Below are positions 15,778 through 24,625 of a stretch of DNA of 64,000 nt, one piece after another (positions within the stretch are counted from its first letter, which is position 1; every line of letters begins with the position of its first letter). Both the position numbers and the translations under genes were made by a program. The notes below the pieces were generated by a model. The model had not been told where the DNA came from and made no database searches. It was given only the letters and a program-made list of their open reading frames with translations. Origin of the DNA: Ferrimonas gelatinilytica (GTDB lineage Bacteria; Pseudomonadota; Gammaproteobacteria; Enterobacterales; Shewanellaceae); the NCBI RefSeq assembly GCF_039544205.1, contig NZ_BAABLF010000013.1, positions 184,441 through 248,440 of the forward strand, written 5' to 3'.

Positions 15778-17360
15778 GCGGTCGGCAGGGGGGCCGGGTA
15801 ATCCAGGGTAAAATGCAGCCCGCGACTCTCTTTGCGGGCCATGGCGCTGCGCACGATCAGCTCCGCAACCTGCACCAGGTTTCGCAGTTCCAGCAGGTCG
15901 TTGCTGATCTTAAAGTCGGCGTAGTACTGCTGGATCTCCGACTGCAACATCTCCACCCGTCTCAGGGCGCGCTGCAGTCGCTTATCGCTGCGTACGATGC
16001 CCACATAATCCCACATCAGCAGTCGTAGCTCGTGCCAGTTGTGGCTGATGACGACCTGCTCATCGGAGTCCACCACCTGACTGTCGTCCCAGGCCGGCAG
16101 GTGGTCATGGGGTTGGGGAGCCGGCTGGGAGAGTCCTTGTCCGATAGCCTGAGCCGCTGCCCGGGCAAACACCAAGCACTCCAGCAGCGAGTTGCTGGCC
16201 ATCCGGTTGGCCCCATGCAAACCGGTGTAGGCGACCTCGCCGATGGCATAGAGCCCCTTCAAATCTGTGCGGCCGGTTAGATCTGTCATCACGCCGCCAC
16301 AGGTGTAGTGGGCCGCCGGTACGACGGGTAAGGGATCCCGGGTGATGTCGATCCCCAACTCCAGGCAGCGCTGATGAATGGTCGGGAAATGCTTGATGAT
16401 GAAATCTGCCGGCTTATGGCTGATATCGAGGTACATGCAGTCTGCGCCCAGGCGTTTCATCTCGTAATCGATGGCGCGCGCGACCACATCCCGGGGGGCC
16501 AGTTCTGCGCGCTCGTGCACGTCCGGCATGAAGCGGCTGCCATCGGGGCGTCGCAATAGGGCCCCTTCGCCACGCAGGGCCTCGGTGAGCAGAAAGTTTT
16601 TTGCCTGGGGATGGTAGAGGCAGGTGGGATGAAACTGGTTGAACTCCATGTTGGCGATCCGGCATCCGGCGCGCCAGGCCATGGCGATACCGTCGCCGGA
16701 GGCAACGTCCGGATTTGAGGTGTATTGATACACCTTGGAGGCACCGCCGGTGGCCAGAACGACAAAGTGCGCAGCGATGGTTTCCACCGTTTCGCTGTTC
16801 CGGTTCCAGACGTAGGCACCAAGCACCCGATTCTCCCCAGCTTGACCCAGTTTTTTGGCAGTGATGAGGTCCACCGCGTTATAGCGCTCCATCACCTGGA
16901 TATTGGGGTGGTCCAGGACGCGCTGTTGCAGGGTCTGCTGCACCTCTTTGCCGGTGGCGTCGGCGCTGTGCAAAATGCGCCGATGGCTGTGTCCACCCTC
17001 CCGGGTCAGGTGGTAGCGACGGTGACCGCAGGCATCAGTTTCGGTATCGAAATTTGCCCCTTTACTGATCAGCCACTCGAGACTGGCTCGGGCTTCCCGG
17101 GCGGTAAATTCCACCGCCTCCCGTTCGCACAGGCCGGCACCGGCAACCAGGGTGTCCTCTATATGGGAGTCGATGGTATCGCTTTCATCGAAGACGGCGG
17201 CGATCCCCCCCTGCGCGTAGTAGGTCGAGCCATCCATCAGGCGCCGCTTGGCGATCACCATGACATCAGCGTGTTGCGCCAGCTCCAGAGCCAATGTCAA
17301 TCCGGCAGCACCGCTGCCGATGACCAGTACGTCTACGCGGTGTTCGAGCCCTTGTTTCAT
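15747..17360 (-). CDS. nadB: L-aspartate oxidase NadB
   Basis: The 537-residue flavoprotein oxidises L-aspartate to iminoaspartate, the first step of NAD synthesis. The FAD-binding GSGAAGLTLALELA motif starts near residue 16; THE YAQGGIAAVFDESDTIDSH region, HLTREGGHSHRRILH, and PAAHYTCGGVMTD carry the substrate- and FAD-contacting residues seen in the E. coli enzyme. The C-terminal helical domain ends at KESRGLHFTLDYP. Length matches the family (540). It diverges from rpoE as in E. coli, with 200 bp between them. Confidence 0.96.
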   Translation of the reverse strand: MKQGLEHRVDVLVIGSGAAGLTLALELAQHADVMVIAKRRLMDGSTYYAQGGIAAVFDESDTIDSHIEDTLVAGAGLCEREAVEFTAREARASLEWLISKGANFDTETDACGHRRYHLTREGGHSHRRILHSADATGKEVQQTLQQRVLDHPNIQVMERYNAVDLITAKKLGQAGENRVLGAYVWNRNSETVETIAAHFVVLATGGASKVYQYTSNPDVASGDGIAMAWRAGCRIANMEFNQFHPTCLYHPQAKNFLLTEALRGEGALLRRPDGSRFMPDVHERAELAPRDVVARAIDYEMKRLGADCMYLDISHKPADFIIKHFPTIHQRCLELGIDITRDPLPVVPAAHYTCGGVMTDLTGRTDLKGLYAIGEVAYTGLHGANRMASNSLLECLVFARAAAQAIGQGLSQPAPQPHDHLPAWDDSQVVDSDEQVVISHNWHELRLLMWDYVGIVRSDKRLQRALRRVEMLQSEIQQYYADFKISNDLLELRNLVQVAELIVRSAMARKESRGLHFTLDYPAPLPTAQPTVLTPRR

Positions 17361-17469
17361 CCGGTAAAATGCTATTTAGAAACGATTGACGTATGGTACT
17401 CCCGAACATGCCAAACTCCCAATTCCCATTACCCCTTGGCGTTTTGTGCATCGGATCATGTTTTATTAC

Positions 17470-17496
17470 GAACTTTTTTGAAACACCGTAGTCTGA
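17470..17496 (+). promoter_or_regulatory. Sigma-E promoter of rpoE-rseABC (autoregulatory)
   Basis: A GAACTT −35 element at 17470–17475 and a TCTGA −10 element at 17492–17496 are separated by 16 bp, matching the sigma-E consensus (GGAACTT, 16 bp, TCTGA) with only the first G missing. Transcription would start near 17503, about 60 bp before the rpoE start. Autoregulation of rpoE by sigma-E is well established in enteric bacteria. Confidence 0.72.
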
Positions 17497-17560
17497 ATTA
17501 GTGCGCTTGATACGAGTGGATTAAAAATCAGTAGGTTAGCTAGTAGGAGAGAGCTCTCGA

Positions 17561-18139
17561 GTGAGTGGGCCGACAAATGATCAGCAACTGGTCGAGCGCG
17601 TACAGCAGGGTGATAAGCAGGCTTTCAATTTGTTGGTGGTGAAATACCAGCACAAGGTGGCCAACCTGATTGGTCGCTATGTGAAGAATCCGGGAGACGT
17701 CGCCGATGTTGCTCAGGAAGCTTTCATAAAGGCCTACCGCTCTTTACCGAATTTTCGCGGCGAGAGTGCTTTCTACACCTGGCTGTATCGAATCGCCGTG
17801 AATACGGCAAAGAATTACTTGGTGTCCCAGGGACGCCGACCGCCTGCCAATGATGTCGATGCAGGGGAGGCGGAATTTTACGACGGTGCGGATGCGTTGC
17901 GTGACGTGGCGACGCCCGAGCGTCAAATGTTATCGGATGAGATCCGGCAGATGGTGTTTGCCACCATCGAAAGCCTGCCGGAGGAGTTGAAGGTGGCGGT
18001 CACCCTGCGCGAGTTGGAAGGCTTGAGCTACGAAGAGATCGCGGCAGTGATGGATTGCCCCGTCGGTACGGTTAGGTCTCGGATCTTCCGCGCCCGGGAA
18101 GCCATCGACAAGAAGATACAGCCGCTGCTGGAGCGGTAA
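17561..18139 (+). CDS. rpoE: Extracytoplasmic stress sigma factor RpoE (sigma-E)
   Basis: A 192-residue ECF sigma factor with region 2 (about 10–90, NLLVVKYQHKVANLIGRYV … FRGESAFYTWLYRIAVNTAKNYL) and region 4 (about 125–185, LPEELKVAVTLRELEGLSY EEIA with the helix-turn-helix MDCPVGTVRSRIFRARE). It directs RNA polymerase to envelope-stress genes when RseA is degraded. The GTG start follows AGGAGAGAG. It heads the operon rpoE-rseA-rseB-rseC behind a sigma-E promoter, and the same stretch continues to lepA. Confidence 0.97.
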   Translation: MSGPTNDQQLVERVQQGDKQAFNLLVVKYQHKVANLIGRYVKNPGDVADVAQEAFIKAYRSLPNFRGESAFYTWLYRIAVNTAKNYLVSQGRRPPANDVDAGEAEFYDGADALRDVATPERQMLSDEIRQMVFATIESLPEELKVAVTLRELEGLSYEEIAAVMDCPVGTVRSRIFRAREAIDKKIQPLLER

Positions 18140-18156
18140 CAGAACCTAAGGTGATT

Positions 18157-18744
18157 ATGGTGACAGTGCGTAATGAACAGGTATCGGCAATGGTCGATGG
18201 TCAGACTCACGATAGTGTGTTGGACCAGATCAGTGGCGACCCTGAAATGATGGCCCAGTGGCATCGCTACCATTTGATCGGCGATGCAATGCGGGGCGAA
18301 CTGCCCCAGCAGATCCAACTGGATATTGCAGACAGAGTTGCTGCCGCCTTGGAGCAGGAGCCGGCCATTCTGGCGCCGAAAGTGGCGAAGCGTCGCTTCT
18401 CTGTTCCAGCCAATGCCATCGCCTGGGGGCAGAAGATGGGCCAATACGCCATCGCCGCCGGTGTGGCCGCCATTGCGGTGGTCGGGGTGCAGCAGTATGG
18501 CGGTGAAGGGGCTCAGGATGGCAGCCCGCTGTCGGTGCTGCAGACGACACCGATCCTGGGGGCGCCGACACCGGTTAGCTACTCCGTTCCCGGTATGGGC
18601 GCGGAGATCTCCCAGGAGCAGCGTCTCAGCGAGCAGGAAGCTCAGGAGCAGCAGCAGCGAGCTAATGCCTTCCTTCGCGACCATCTGCTTCAGCAGCGGA
18701 TCAACGGCATCGTGCTCGAATCCGCCAGCGCCTCGGGTAAATAA
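18157..18744 (+). CDS. rseA: Anti-sigma-E factor RseA
   Basis: A single-pass inner-membrane protein of about 195 residues. The cytoplasmic N-terminal domain (VSAMVDGQTHDSVLDQI … WHRYHLIGDAMRG) is the RseA sigma-binding fold, the membrane segment is IAAGVAAIAVVGV (about residues 92–112), and a periplasmic part rich in glutamine and glutamate follows, the region cut by DegS and bound by RseB. Three starts are possible within ten bases (GTG 18151, ATG 18157, GTG 18160); the AAGG at 18148–18151 overlaps the first, so the ATG was chosen. Confidence 0.9.
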   Translation: MVTVRNEQVSAMVDGQTHDSVLDQISGDPEMMAQWHRYHLIGDAMRGELPQQIQLDIADRVAAALEQEPAILAPKVAKRRFSVPANAIAWGQKMGQYAIAAGVAAIAVVGVQQYGGEGAQDGSPLSVLQTTPILGAPTPVSYSVPGMGAEISQEQRLSEQEAQEQQQRANAFLRDHLLQQRINGIVLESASASGK

Positions 18745-18746
18745 AC

Positions 18747-19736
18747 TTGTTGCGACTCTTTCTGATCGGTCTGGCCCTGTTCGGGCTACCCGCCCTACAG
18801 GCGGCGGAGGGTACTTCTGGTGAATTGGTCTCCGCAGATGCCGACAGCGGCGAACTTGCCGCACTCCCCTGGCTGGTTCGGATGGAGCATGCACTCAACC
18901 ACGCCAACTTCCAGCTCTCCATGGTGCAGATGCAGCGGGACCAGATCCGCTCCCTGCGCTATCTGCATGGCGTGATGCCTGAAGGGCAGGTTGCGCTGCT
19001 TGAGCATCTCAATGGTCCGGTAAAAAATGCCATCCGTATCCACAACACCGTGGCCTTTCTCGAGCATGACGTCCAGCCCTATAGCGTCCGCAGCGATCGG
19101 ATCCCCGGCCTGTTTCCTGGCGTCTTTGCGGGGGGGATCAATGGCCTCGAAGCGCATTACCGATTTGTAGAGGGTGGCCGCAACCGAGTGGCGGGGCGCA
19201 CCGCGCAGCTGGTTCGCATCGTGCCCGCGGATCAGTACCGTTTTCAGTACCGGGTTTGGCTCGACATCGATACCGCCCTACCGTTGCGAGTCGATACCCT
19301 AGACCCGGATAACACGCTATTGGAGCAGTTGCTGGTTATCGAACTGCACCAGTTCGATAAAGCCCCGCCGCTGCTTGAGGAGCTGAGCCAGCGGAGCTGG
19401 CCTGAGGTGCTCGAAGCGCCGCGCTCGACGTTCGAGTTACGCTGGCGTTTCGGCTGGTTGCCCAAAGGGTTCACCGTCACTCACTATGACCAGCACCGCC
19501 TCCTGGGTCTGAACGAGCCGGTAGATTACATCGCCTTGAGCGATGGCCTGGCGGAGTTCTCGGTCTACATCGGCCGTGCCGGCAGGGTAGACCTGCCCGA
19601 TGGACTCACCACCAGCAATGGGCTGGCGATGGCCACGGCGCAGCATGGCGAGGTCGAGGTCGTGGCCGTGGGCAAGGTGCCCTTGAGCGCCCTGGTCAAT
19701 GTGGTGGAGAATATCTATCCTGCCGAACAACCCTGA
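18747..19736 (+). CDS. rseB: Periplasmic sigma-E regulator RseB
   Basis: A 329-residue protein with a signal peptide (LRLFLIGLALFGLPALQA, cleavage near residue 20) followed by the two-domain RseB fold: a LolA-like N-terminal half with SLRYLHGVMPEGQVALLEHLNGP and a smaller C-terminal domain from about residue 225. RseB shields RseA from DegS until it binds mislocalised LPS. The start is TTG, two bases after the rseA stop (a second TTG follows directly). It lies in the rpoE operon. Confidence 0.9.
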   Translation: MLRLFLIGLALFGLPALQAAEGTSGELVSADADSGELAALPWLVRMEHALNHANFQLSMVQMQRDQIRSLRYLHGVMPEGQVALLEHLNGPVKNAIRIHNTVAFLEHDVQPYSVRSDRIPGLFPGVFAGGINGLEAHYRFVEGGRNRVAGRTAQLVRIVPADQYRFQYRVWLDIDTALPLRVDTLDPDNTLLEQLLVIELHQFDKAPPLLEELSQRSWPEVLEAPRSTFELRWRFGWLPKGFTVTHYDQHRLLGLNEPVDYIALSDGLAEFSVYIGRAGRVDLPDGLTTSNGLAMATAQHGEVEVVAVGKVPLSALVNVVENIYPAEQP

Positions 19737-19746
19737 GTAGAGTGCC

Positions 19747-20184
19747 GTGATTGAAGCTGTCGCCCGAGTGGAAGCCTGTGATGCCGGTCAGCTCACTCTG
19801 AGCTGGACCAGTCAAAGTGCATGCGGGCATTGCCAGCAGAGCGACGAGTGCGGCACCGGCATCGTTGCAAAGGCGCTGGTGCCGAAGCAAAACCGGTTGA
19901 CGATGCCAAGCTCCCGGGACTATCCGGTCGGTACCCTGATTCGCGTCGGTATCGGCGAGCAGGATCTGCTGACCATCTCCGCCGCTATCTATCTTCTCCC
20001 TTTGCTGACGGGGATCCTGCTGGCTGTGTTGGCCCAATTGGCCTGGAACTCTGAAGGCTTGACCATCCTTTCGGCCCTGGCTGGCGGCGGAGTGGGTTTT
20101 TTGTTTGCCCGCCGCTGGGCCGAACGACAGCCTCGTCCCCTGGTGATTCTTGGTGAGCTTGGGCCACCGATTGAGGGTGCGTAG
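19747..20184 (+). CDS. rseC: RseC/MucC-family membrane protein
   Basis: A 145-residue inner-membrane protein with an N-terminal cytoplasmic part holding the RseC cysteine cluster (CGHCQQSDECGTGI, about residues 24–37) and two membrane segments (about 78–98 and 102–120, ISAAIYLLPLLTGILLAVLAQ and ILSALAGGGVGFLFARR). It is the fourth gene of the sigma-E operon; in E. coli it has a mild positive effect on sigma-E and is linked to SoxR reduction. The GTG start lies 10 bases after the rseB stop. Confidence 0.9.
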   Translation: MIEAVARVEACDAGQLTLSWTSQSACGHCQQSDECGTGIVAKALVPKQNRLTMPSSRDYPVGTLIRVGIGEQDLLTISAAIYLLPLLTGILLAVLAQLAWNSEGLTILSALAGGGVGFLFARRWAERQPRPLVILGELGPPIEGA

Positions 20185-20224
20185 CCCAGCGCGCAAAAAT
20201 CCGCTAAAATCGCTCCCCTTATAC

Positions 20225-20295
20225 CGATTGCGCTCACTATGTGATCTATGGGGTAGCCTCCGGCTGCCGAGTGTCCCACATAGTGAGTACGATTG
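20225..20295. repeat. Inverted-repeat element ahead of lepA
   Basis: Perfect 11-bp arms CTCACTATGTG (20233–20243) and CACATAGTGAG (20277–20287) flank a second hairpin in which GGTAGCC and GGCTGCC pair around a three-base loop. Outside the arms lies a direct CGATTG repeat at 20225–20230 and 20290–20295. The element is 46 bp before lepA. There is no T-run, so it is not an ordinary terminator. It could be a structured leader or a small non-autonomous insertion with a 6-bp duplication. Confidence 0.6.
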
Positions 20296-20333
20296 ATTTT
20301 GATCACTAAGACATTTGCGAAGTAGCCGCACTG

Positions 20334-22127
20334 ATGAAGCACATCCGAAATTTCTCGATTATCGCCCACATTGACCACGGTAAGTCCACCCTGTCTGATC
20401 GTCTGATCCAGCACTGTGGCGGCCTCTCCGAACGTGAAATGGAGGCCCAGGTTCTGGATTCTATGGACCTGGAGCGTGAGCGTGGCATTACCATCAAGGC
20501 CCAGAGTGTCACCTTGGACTACAAGGCCAAAGATGGCGAGACCTACCAGCTCAACTTCATTGATACCCCCGGGCACGTAGATTTCAGCTACGAGGTGTCC
20601 CGCTCTCTGGCCTCCTGTGAGGGGGCGTTGCTGGTAGTGGATGCCGGTCAGGGGGTTGAAGCACAGACCCTGGCGAACTGTTACACCGCCATTGAGATGG
20701 ACCTGGAGGTGTTGCCGATCCTCAACAAGATCGATCTGCCTCAGGCCGATCCTGACCGGGTTGCGGAAGAGATCGAAGATATTGTTGGTATCGATGCCAT
20801 GGAGGCGGTGCGCTGCTCCGCCAAGACCGGCATCGGTATTGAGGATGTGCTGGAGTGTATCGTTAAAGATATCCCCGCCCCGGAAGGTGACCCTGAGGCG
20901 CCGCTGCAGGCCTCGATCATTGACTCCTGGTTCGACAACTACCTTGGGGTAGTGTCCTTGGTACGGATCAAAAACGGCAAGCTAAAGAAGAACGACAAGA
21001 TCAAAATCATGTCTACAGGCCAGGTTTGGGGCGTGGATCGGCTGGGGATCTTCACCCCGAAACAGGTCGATAAGCAGGAGTTGAACTGCGGCGAGGTGGG
21101 CTGGGTTGTCTGTGGTATCAAGGAGATCCACGGGGCACCGGTGGGGGATACCATCACCCACGCCAAGAATGGCGCCACTGAACCCCTGTCCGGATTTAAG
21201 AAGGTTAAACCGCAGGTCTACGCCGGACTCTTCCCCATCTCCTCGGAAGATTATGAGTCGTTTCGTGATGCTTTGGCCAAGCTCTCCCTGAACGATGCTT
21301 CCCTGTTCTACGAGCCGGAAACCTCGGCGGCGCTGGGCTTTGGCTTCCGATGTGGCTTCCTGGGGATGCTGCATATGGAGATCATTCAGGAGCGTCTGGA
21401 GCGGGAATACAATCTCGAGCTGATTACAACGGCGCCCACGGTGATCTACAAGGTGACCCAGACCGATGGTGAGGTGGTGATGGTGGATAACCCCTCCGGC
21501 CTGCCTGCCATCAACAAGATCGAGACCATCGCTGAACCCATTGTTGAAGCCAATATTCTTGTTCCTCAGGAGTACTTGGGGAATGTGATCACCCTCTGCA
21601 TCGAGAAGCGTGGTGTGCAGAAGGATATGACCTATCACGGTAACCAGGTCGCGGTGAAGTATCACCTGCCGATGGCCGAGGTGGTGCTGGACTTCTTCGA
21701 CCGACTCAAGTCCACCAGTCGTGGCTTTGCGTCGCTGGATTACAACTTTGTCCACTTCCAGGAGGAGGACATGGTCCGGGTGGACGTGATGATCAACGGC
21801 GATCGTGTTGATGCACTGGCGATGATCACGCACAAGGAGAACGCTCAGTTCCGCGGCCGTCAGTTGGTTGAGAAGATGCGTGAGCTGATCCCTCGTCAGA
21901 TGTTCGACATCGCCATCCAGGCGGCCATCGGTAACCACATCATTGCCCGTTCCAACGTCAAGGCGCTGCGCAAGGATGTGACCGCCAAGTGCTACGGCGG
22001 TGACGTGAGTCGTAAGAAAAAGCTGCTTCAGAAGCAGAAAGAGGGTAAGAAGCGGATGAAGCAGGTCGGCAACGTCGAAGTGCCCCAGGAAGCGTTCCTG
22101 GCCATTTTGAAAGTGGGAGACAGCTGA
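20334..22127 (+). CDS. lepA: Elongation factor 4 LepA (back-translocating GTPase)
   Basis: A 597-residue translational GTPase. The P-loop is in IAHIDHGKSTLSDRLIQ (about residues 10–26), followed by RGITIKAQ, DTPGHVDFSYEV and NKIDLPQAD of the G domain, then domains II and III and the LepA-specific C-terminal domain (GNHIIARSNVKALRKDVTAKCYGGDVSRKKKLLQKQKEGKKRMK). It assists ribosome function under ionic and cold stress. It is followed 4 bp later by lepB, as in E. coli. Confidence 0.97.
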   Translation: MKHIRNFSIIAHIDHGKSTLSDRLIQHCGGLSEREMEAQVLDSMDLERERGITIKAQSVTLDYKAKDGETYQLNFIDTPGHVDFSYEVSRSLASCEGALLVVDAGQGVEAQTLANCYTAIEMDLEVLPILNKIDLPQADPDRVAEEIEDIVGIDAMEAVRCSAKTGIGIEDVLECIVKDIPAPEGDPEAPLQASIIDSWFDNYLGVVSLVRIKNGKLKKNDKIKIMSTGQVWGVDRLGIFTPKQVDKQELNCGEVGWVVCGIKEIHGAPVGDTITHAKNGATEPLSGFKKVKPQVYAGLFPISSEDYESFRDALAKLSLNDASLFYEPETSAALGFGFRCGFLGMLHMEIIQERLEREYNLELITTAPTVIYKVTQTDGEVVMVDNPSGLPAINKIETIAEPIVEANILVPQEYLGNVITLCIEKRGVQKDMTYHGNQVAVKYHLPMAEVVLDFFDRLKSTSRGFASLDYNFVHFQEEDMVRVDVMINGDRVDALAMITHKENAQFRGRQLVEKMRELIPRQMFDIAIQAAIGNHIIARSNVKALRKDVTAKCYGGDVSRKKKLLQKQKEGKKRMKQVGNVEVPQEAFLAILKVGDS

Positions 22128-22131
22128 TCCT

Positions 22132-23049
22132 ATGGCAACCCTGTTTTCGCACCTGTTAGTGCTTCTGACCCTGGCCACCGGATTGGTGTGGGCCTTCGAT
22201 CACTACCTGCTGAGGCCCAAGCGCCTTAGCCAGGTGGCGGCCCTGGAGGCGAACGGCACCGTGGCACTGGATCCCGACAAGCGGGACGAGTTGTTGCGCG
22301 AGGGGCCCATTGCGGAAAACTGCCACGCGGTGTTTCCGGTTTTGGCGGTGGTATTGGTACTGCGCTCCTTCCTGTATGAGCCTTTCCAGATCCCATCGGG
22401 TTCCATGATGCCGACCCTGCTGGTGGGGGATTTTATCCTGGTCGAGAAGTTTTCTTATGGCATCAAGGATCCCGTCTGGCGCAAGACTTTGATGGAGACG
22501 GGGAAGCCTGAGCGGGGCGACATCGCCGTATTCAAGTATCCGCAAGACCCCAGCATCGATTACATCAAGCGGGTGATTGGCCTGCCCGGGGATACGGTTG
22601 TCTACAGTAACAAGGAGCTGTACATCAAACCGGCTTGCCCCTCAGGGCAGGGGTGCGAACCTCTGCGGGCGGTGTCCCGAGCCCTGGTCAACCGGGATGA
22701 GTTCTATCACTCTGGGGTAGCACTGCAGCGCCACCGTGAGCAACTTAGTGAGGTGACCCACGACATCCTGATCAACCCACGTCAGCGGGACCGGGTCGAG
22801 TATTACTACCCGCAACCCGGAACCCAGACCGGTGAGTTTGTGGTTCCTGAAGGCCAGTACTTCGTCCTTGGGGATAACCGGGACAACAGCACCGACGGAC
22901 GCTTCTGGGGCTTTGTCGACGAATCACTGCTGGTGGGTAAAGCGGTATTTATCTGGATGTCCTTTGAGTTTGACCGCAATGCCGACAGCATCCTACCCGG
23001 CTGGATCCCGACCGGCGTGCGTTTTGACCGAATTGGAGGCCTTGAGTGA
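22132..23049 (+). CDS. lepB: Signal peptidase I LepB
   Basis: The 305-residue enzyme cleaves signal peptides from exported proteins at the periplasmic face of the inner membrane. Two N-terminal membrane segments (about 4–22 and 65–80) are followed by the catalytic serine S91 in PSGSMMPTL and the general base K146 in SIDYIKRVIGLPGD; GDNRDNSTDGRFWGFV is the conserved box E. It overlaps rnc by four bases (GTGA), forming the lepA-lepB-rnc-era-recO-pdxJ-acpS run. Confidence 0.96.
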   Translation: MATLFSHLLVLLTLATGLVWAFDHYLLRPKRLSQVAALEANGTVALDPDKRDELLREGPIAENCHAVFPVLAVVLVLRSFLYEPFQIPSGSMMPTLLVGDFILVEKFSYGIKDPVWRKTLMETGKPERGDIAVFKYPQDPSIDYIKRVIGLPGDTVVYSNKELYIKPACPSGQGCEPLRAVSRALVNRDEFYHSGVALQRHREQLSEVTHDILINPRQRDRVEYYYPQPGTQTGEFVVPEGQYFVLGDNRDNSTDGRFWGFVDESLLVGKAVFIWMSFEFDRNADSILPGWIPTGVRFDRIGGLE

Positions 23050-23723
23050 ATCAGGCGAACCTGAACCGTTTGCAGGATGCACTGAACTACTCATTCAAGG
23101 ATGGCAAGTTGTTGACCCTGGCGCTCACTCATCGTAGCGCTGCGGCTCAGCATAACGAACGTCTCGAGTTTCTTGGCGATGCGATCCTGTCGATGGTGAT
23201 CGCCGAAGAGCTCTACCGCCGCTTTCCCCGGGTGACCGAAGGGGACATGACACGGATGCGGGCAACTCTCGTCAAAGGGGTGACCCTGGCCGAGCTCGGC
23301 CGGGAGCTGAAGCTGTCCGAGGTGATTCGTCTGGGCCCCGGGGAACTCAAATCCGGCGGCTTCCGTCGAGAGTCGATCCTGGCTGACGCGGTGGAAGCGA
23401 TCTTTGGCGCTGTGTTTCTCGACGGGGGCATTGAGCAAGCCAAGCCCCTGATCCTCGCTCTCTACCAGGAGAGGCTGACCCAAATCAAACCGGGCAGTCG
23501 ACAGAAGGATCCGAAAACCCGCTTGCAGGAGTACCTGCAGGGGCGCAAAAAGGCGCTGCCGGAGTACTCGGTACTGAGCGTCGAAGGGGACGCCCACGAC
23601 CAAACCTTTACTGTCCGTTGTGATGTCGATGGTCTGTCTGAGCCAGTGATTGGCCGGGGAGGCTCCCGTCGCAAAGCCGAGCAGGCTGCGGCCGCTCAGA
23701 CCCTGGAGCTCCTGATCCCATGA
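23046..23723 (+). CDS. rnc: Ribonuclease III
   Basis: A 225-residue double-strand-specific endoribonuclease that matures rRNA and processes antisense-paired transcripts. The signature HNERLEFLGDAILSMVIAEEL carries the catalytic glutamate and aspartate near residues 37–45, a second acid pair is in DAVEAIFGAVFLDGG, and the C-terminal double-strand RNA-binding domain occupies about 155–225 (KTRLQEYLQGRKKALPEY … GGSRRKAEQAAAAQTLE). GTG start; its stop overlaps the era start (ATGA). In E. coli rnc limits its own operon by cleaving the leader. Confidence 0.97.
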   Translation: MNQANLNRLQDALNYSFKDGKLLTLALTHRSAAAQHNERLEFLGDAILSMVIAEELYRRFPRVTEGDMTRMRATLVKGVTLAELGRELKLSEVIRLGPGELKSGGFRRESILADAVEAIFGAVFLDGGIEQAKPLILALYQERLTQIKPGSRQKDPKTRLQEYLQGRKKALPEYSVLSVEGDAHDQTFTVRCDVDGLSEPVIGRGGSRRKAEQAAAAQTLELLIP

Positions 23724-24625
23724 CCGATAAAACATACTGTGGCTTCGTGGCCATCGTTGGCCGACCCAATGTGGGCAAATCAACCCTGCTCAACCGCATC
23801 CTGGGCCAGAAAATCAGCATCACCTCCCGCAAGCCGCAAACGACCCGGCACCGCATCATGGGGATCCACACCGAGGGTGCGTATCAGACCATCTTTGTGG
23901 ACACGCCGGGATTGCACAAAGAGGAGAAGCGCACCATCAACCGCCTGATGAACCGGGCGGCGGCCAGCTCCATCGGCGATGTGGAGATGGTGATCATGAT
24001 GGTCGAGGGCACCAAGTGGACCGAAGACGACCAGATGGTGCTCAATAAGATCAAGCGGGGCGCCGGCGGACGGAAAACCGTCCTGGTGGTCAACAAAGTG
24101 GATCAGGTTCAGGACAAGGCGACCCTGTTTCCGCACCTGCAGTGGCTGCAGCAGCAGTTTCCCTTTGACGCCATTATTCCGATGTCTGCCGGTAAAGGGG
24201 ATGACCCGACCCAGCTGGTTAAGATGGCTCAGGAGCTGTTGCCTGAAGGGGTTCACTACTTCCCCGAGGACTATGTCACCGACCGCAGTCAGCGCTTCAT
24301 GGCGGCAGAGATCCTAAGGGAAAAACTGATCCGCTTCCTCGGCGACGAGCTGCCCTACTCTCTGAACGTGGAGATAGAACAGTTTGCCGTCGATGAGAAG
24401 GGCACCTACCACATCAATGCCCTGATCCTGGTGGAGCGCAACGGCCAGAAAAAGATGGTGATCGGCAATAAGGGTGAGAAGATCCGTACCATCGGTCAAC
24501 AGGCCAGGATCGACATGGAGGAGCTGTTCCAGACCAAGGTCTATCTCGAGACCTGGGTCAAGGTTCGGTCCGGTTGGGCTGATGATGAGCGTGCCCTACG
24601 TAGCCTGGGCTATGGTGACGACTGA
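23720..24625 (+). CDS. era: GTPase Era
   Basis: A 301-residue GTPase that binds 16S rRNA near its 3' end and helps 30S maturation. G-domain motifs are GRPNVGKSTLLN, the switch region ITSRKPQTTRHRI, DTPG and NKVDQ; the C-terminal KH domain (about 205–295) contains IVERNGQKKMVIGNKGEKIR-type residues. It is coupled to rnc upstream and overlaps recO downstream by 14 bases. Confidence 0.97.
   Translation: MTDKTYCGFVAIVGRPNVGKSTLLNRILGQKISITSRKPQTTRHRIMGIHTEGAYQTIFVDTPGLHKEEKRTINRLMNRAAASSIGDVEMVIMMVEGTKWTEDDQMVLNKIKRGAGGRKTVLVVNKVDQVQDKATLFPHLQWLQQQFPFDAIIPMSAGKGDDPTQLVKMAQELLPEGVHYFPEDYVTDRSQRFMAAEILREKLIRFLGDELPYSLNVEIEQFAVDEKGTYHINALILVERNGQKKMVIGNKGEKIRTIGQQARIDMEELFQTKVYLETWVKVRSGWADDERALRSLGYGDD

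Noticed and set aside
20982..22178. 398-codon open frame antisense to lepA
   Set aside because: It is fully covered by the clear LepA coding sequence and has no family features.
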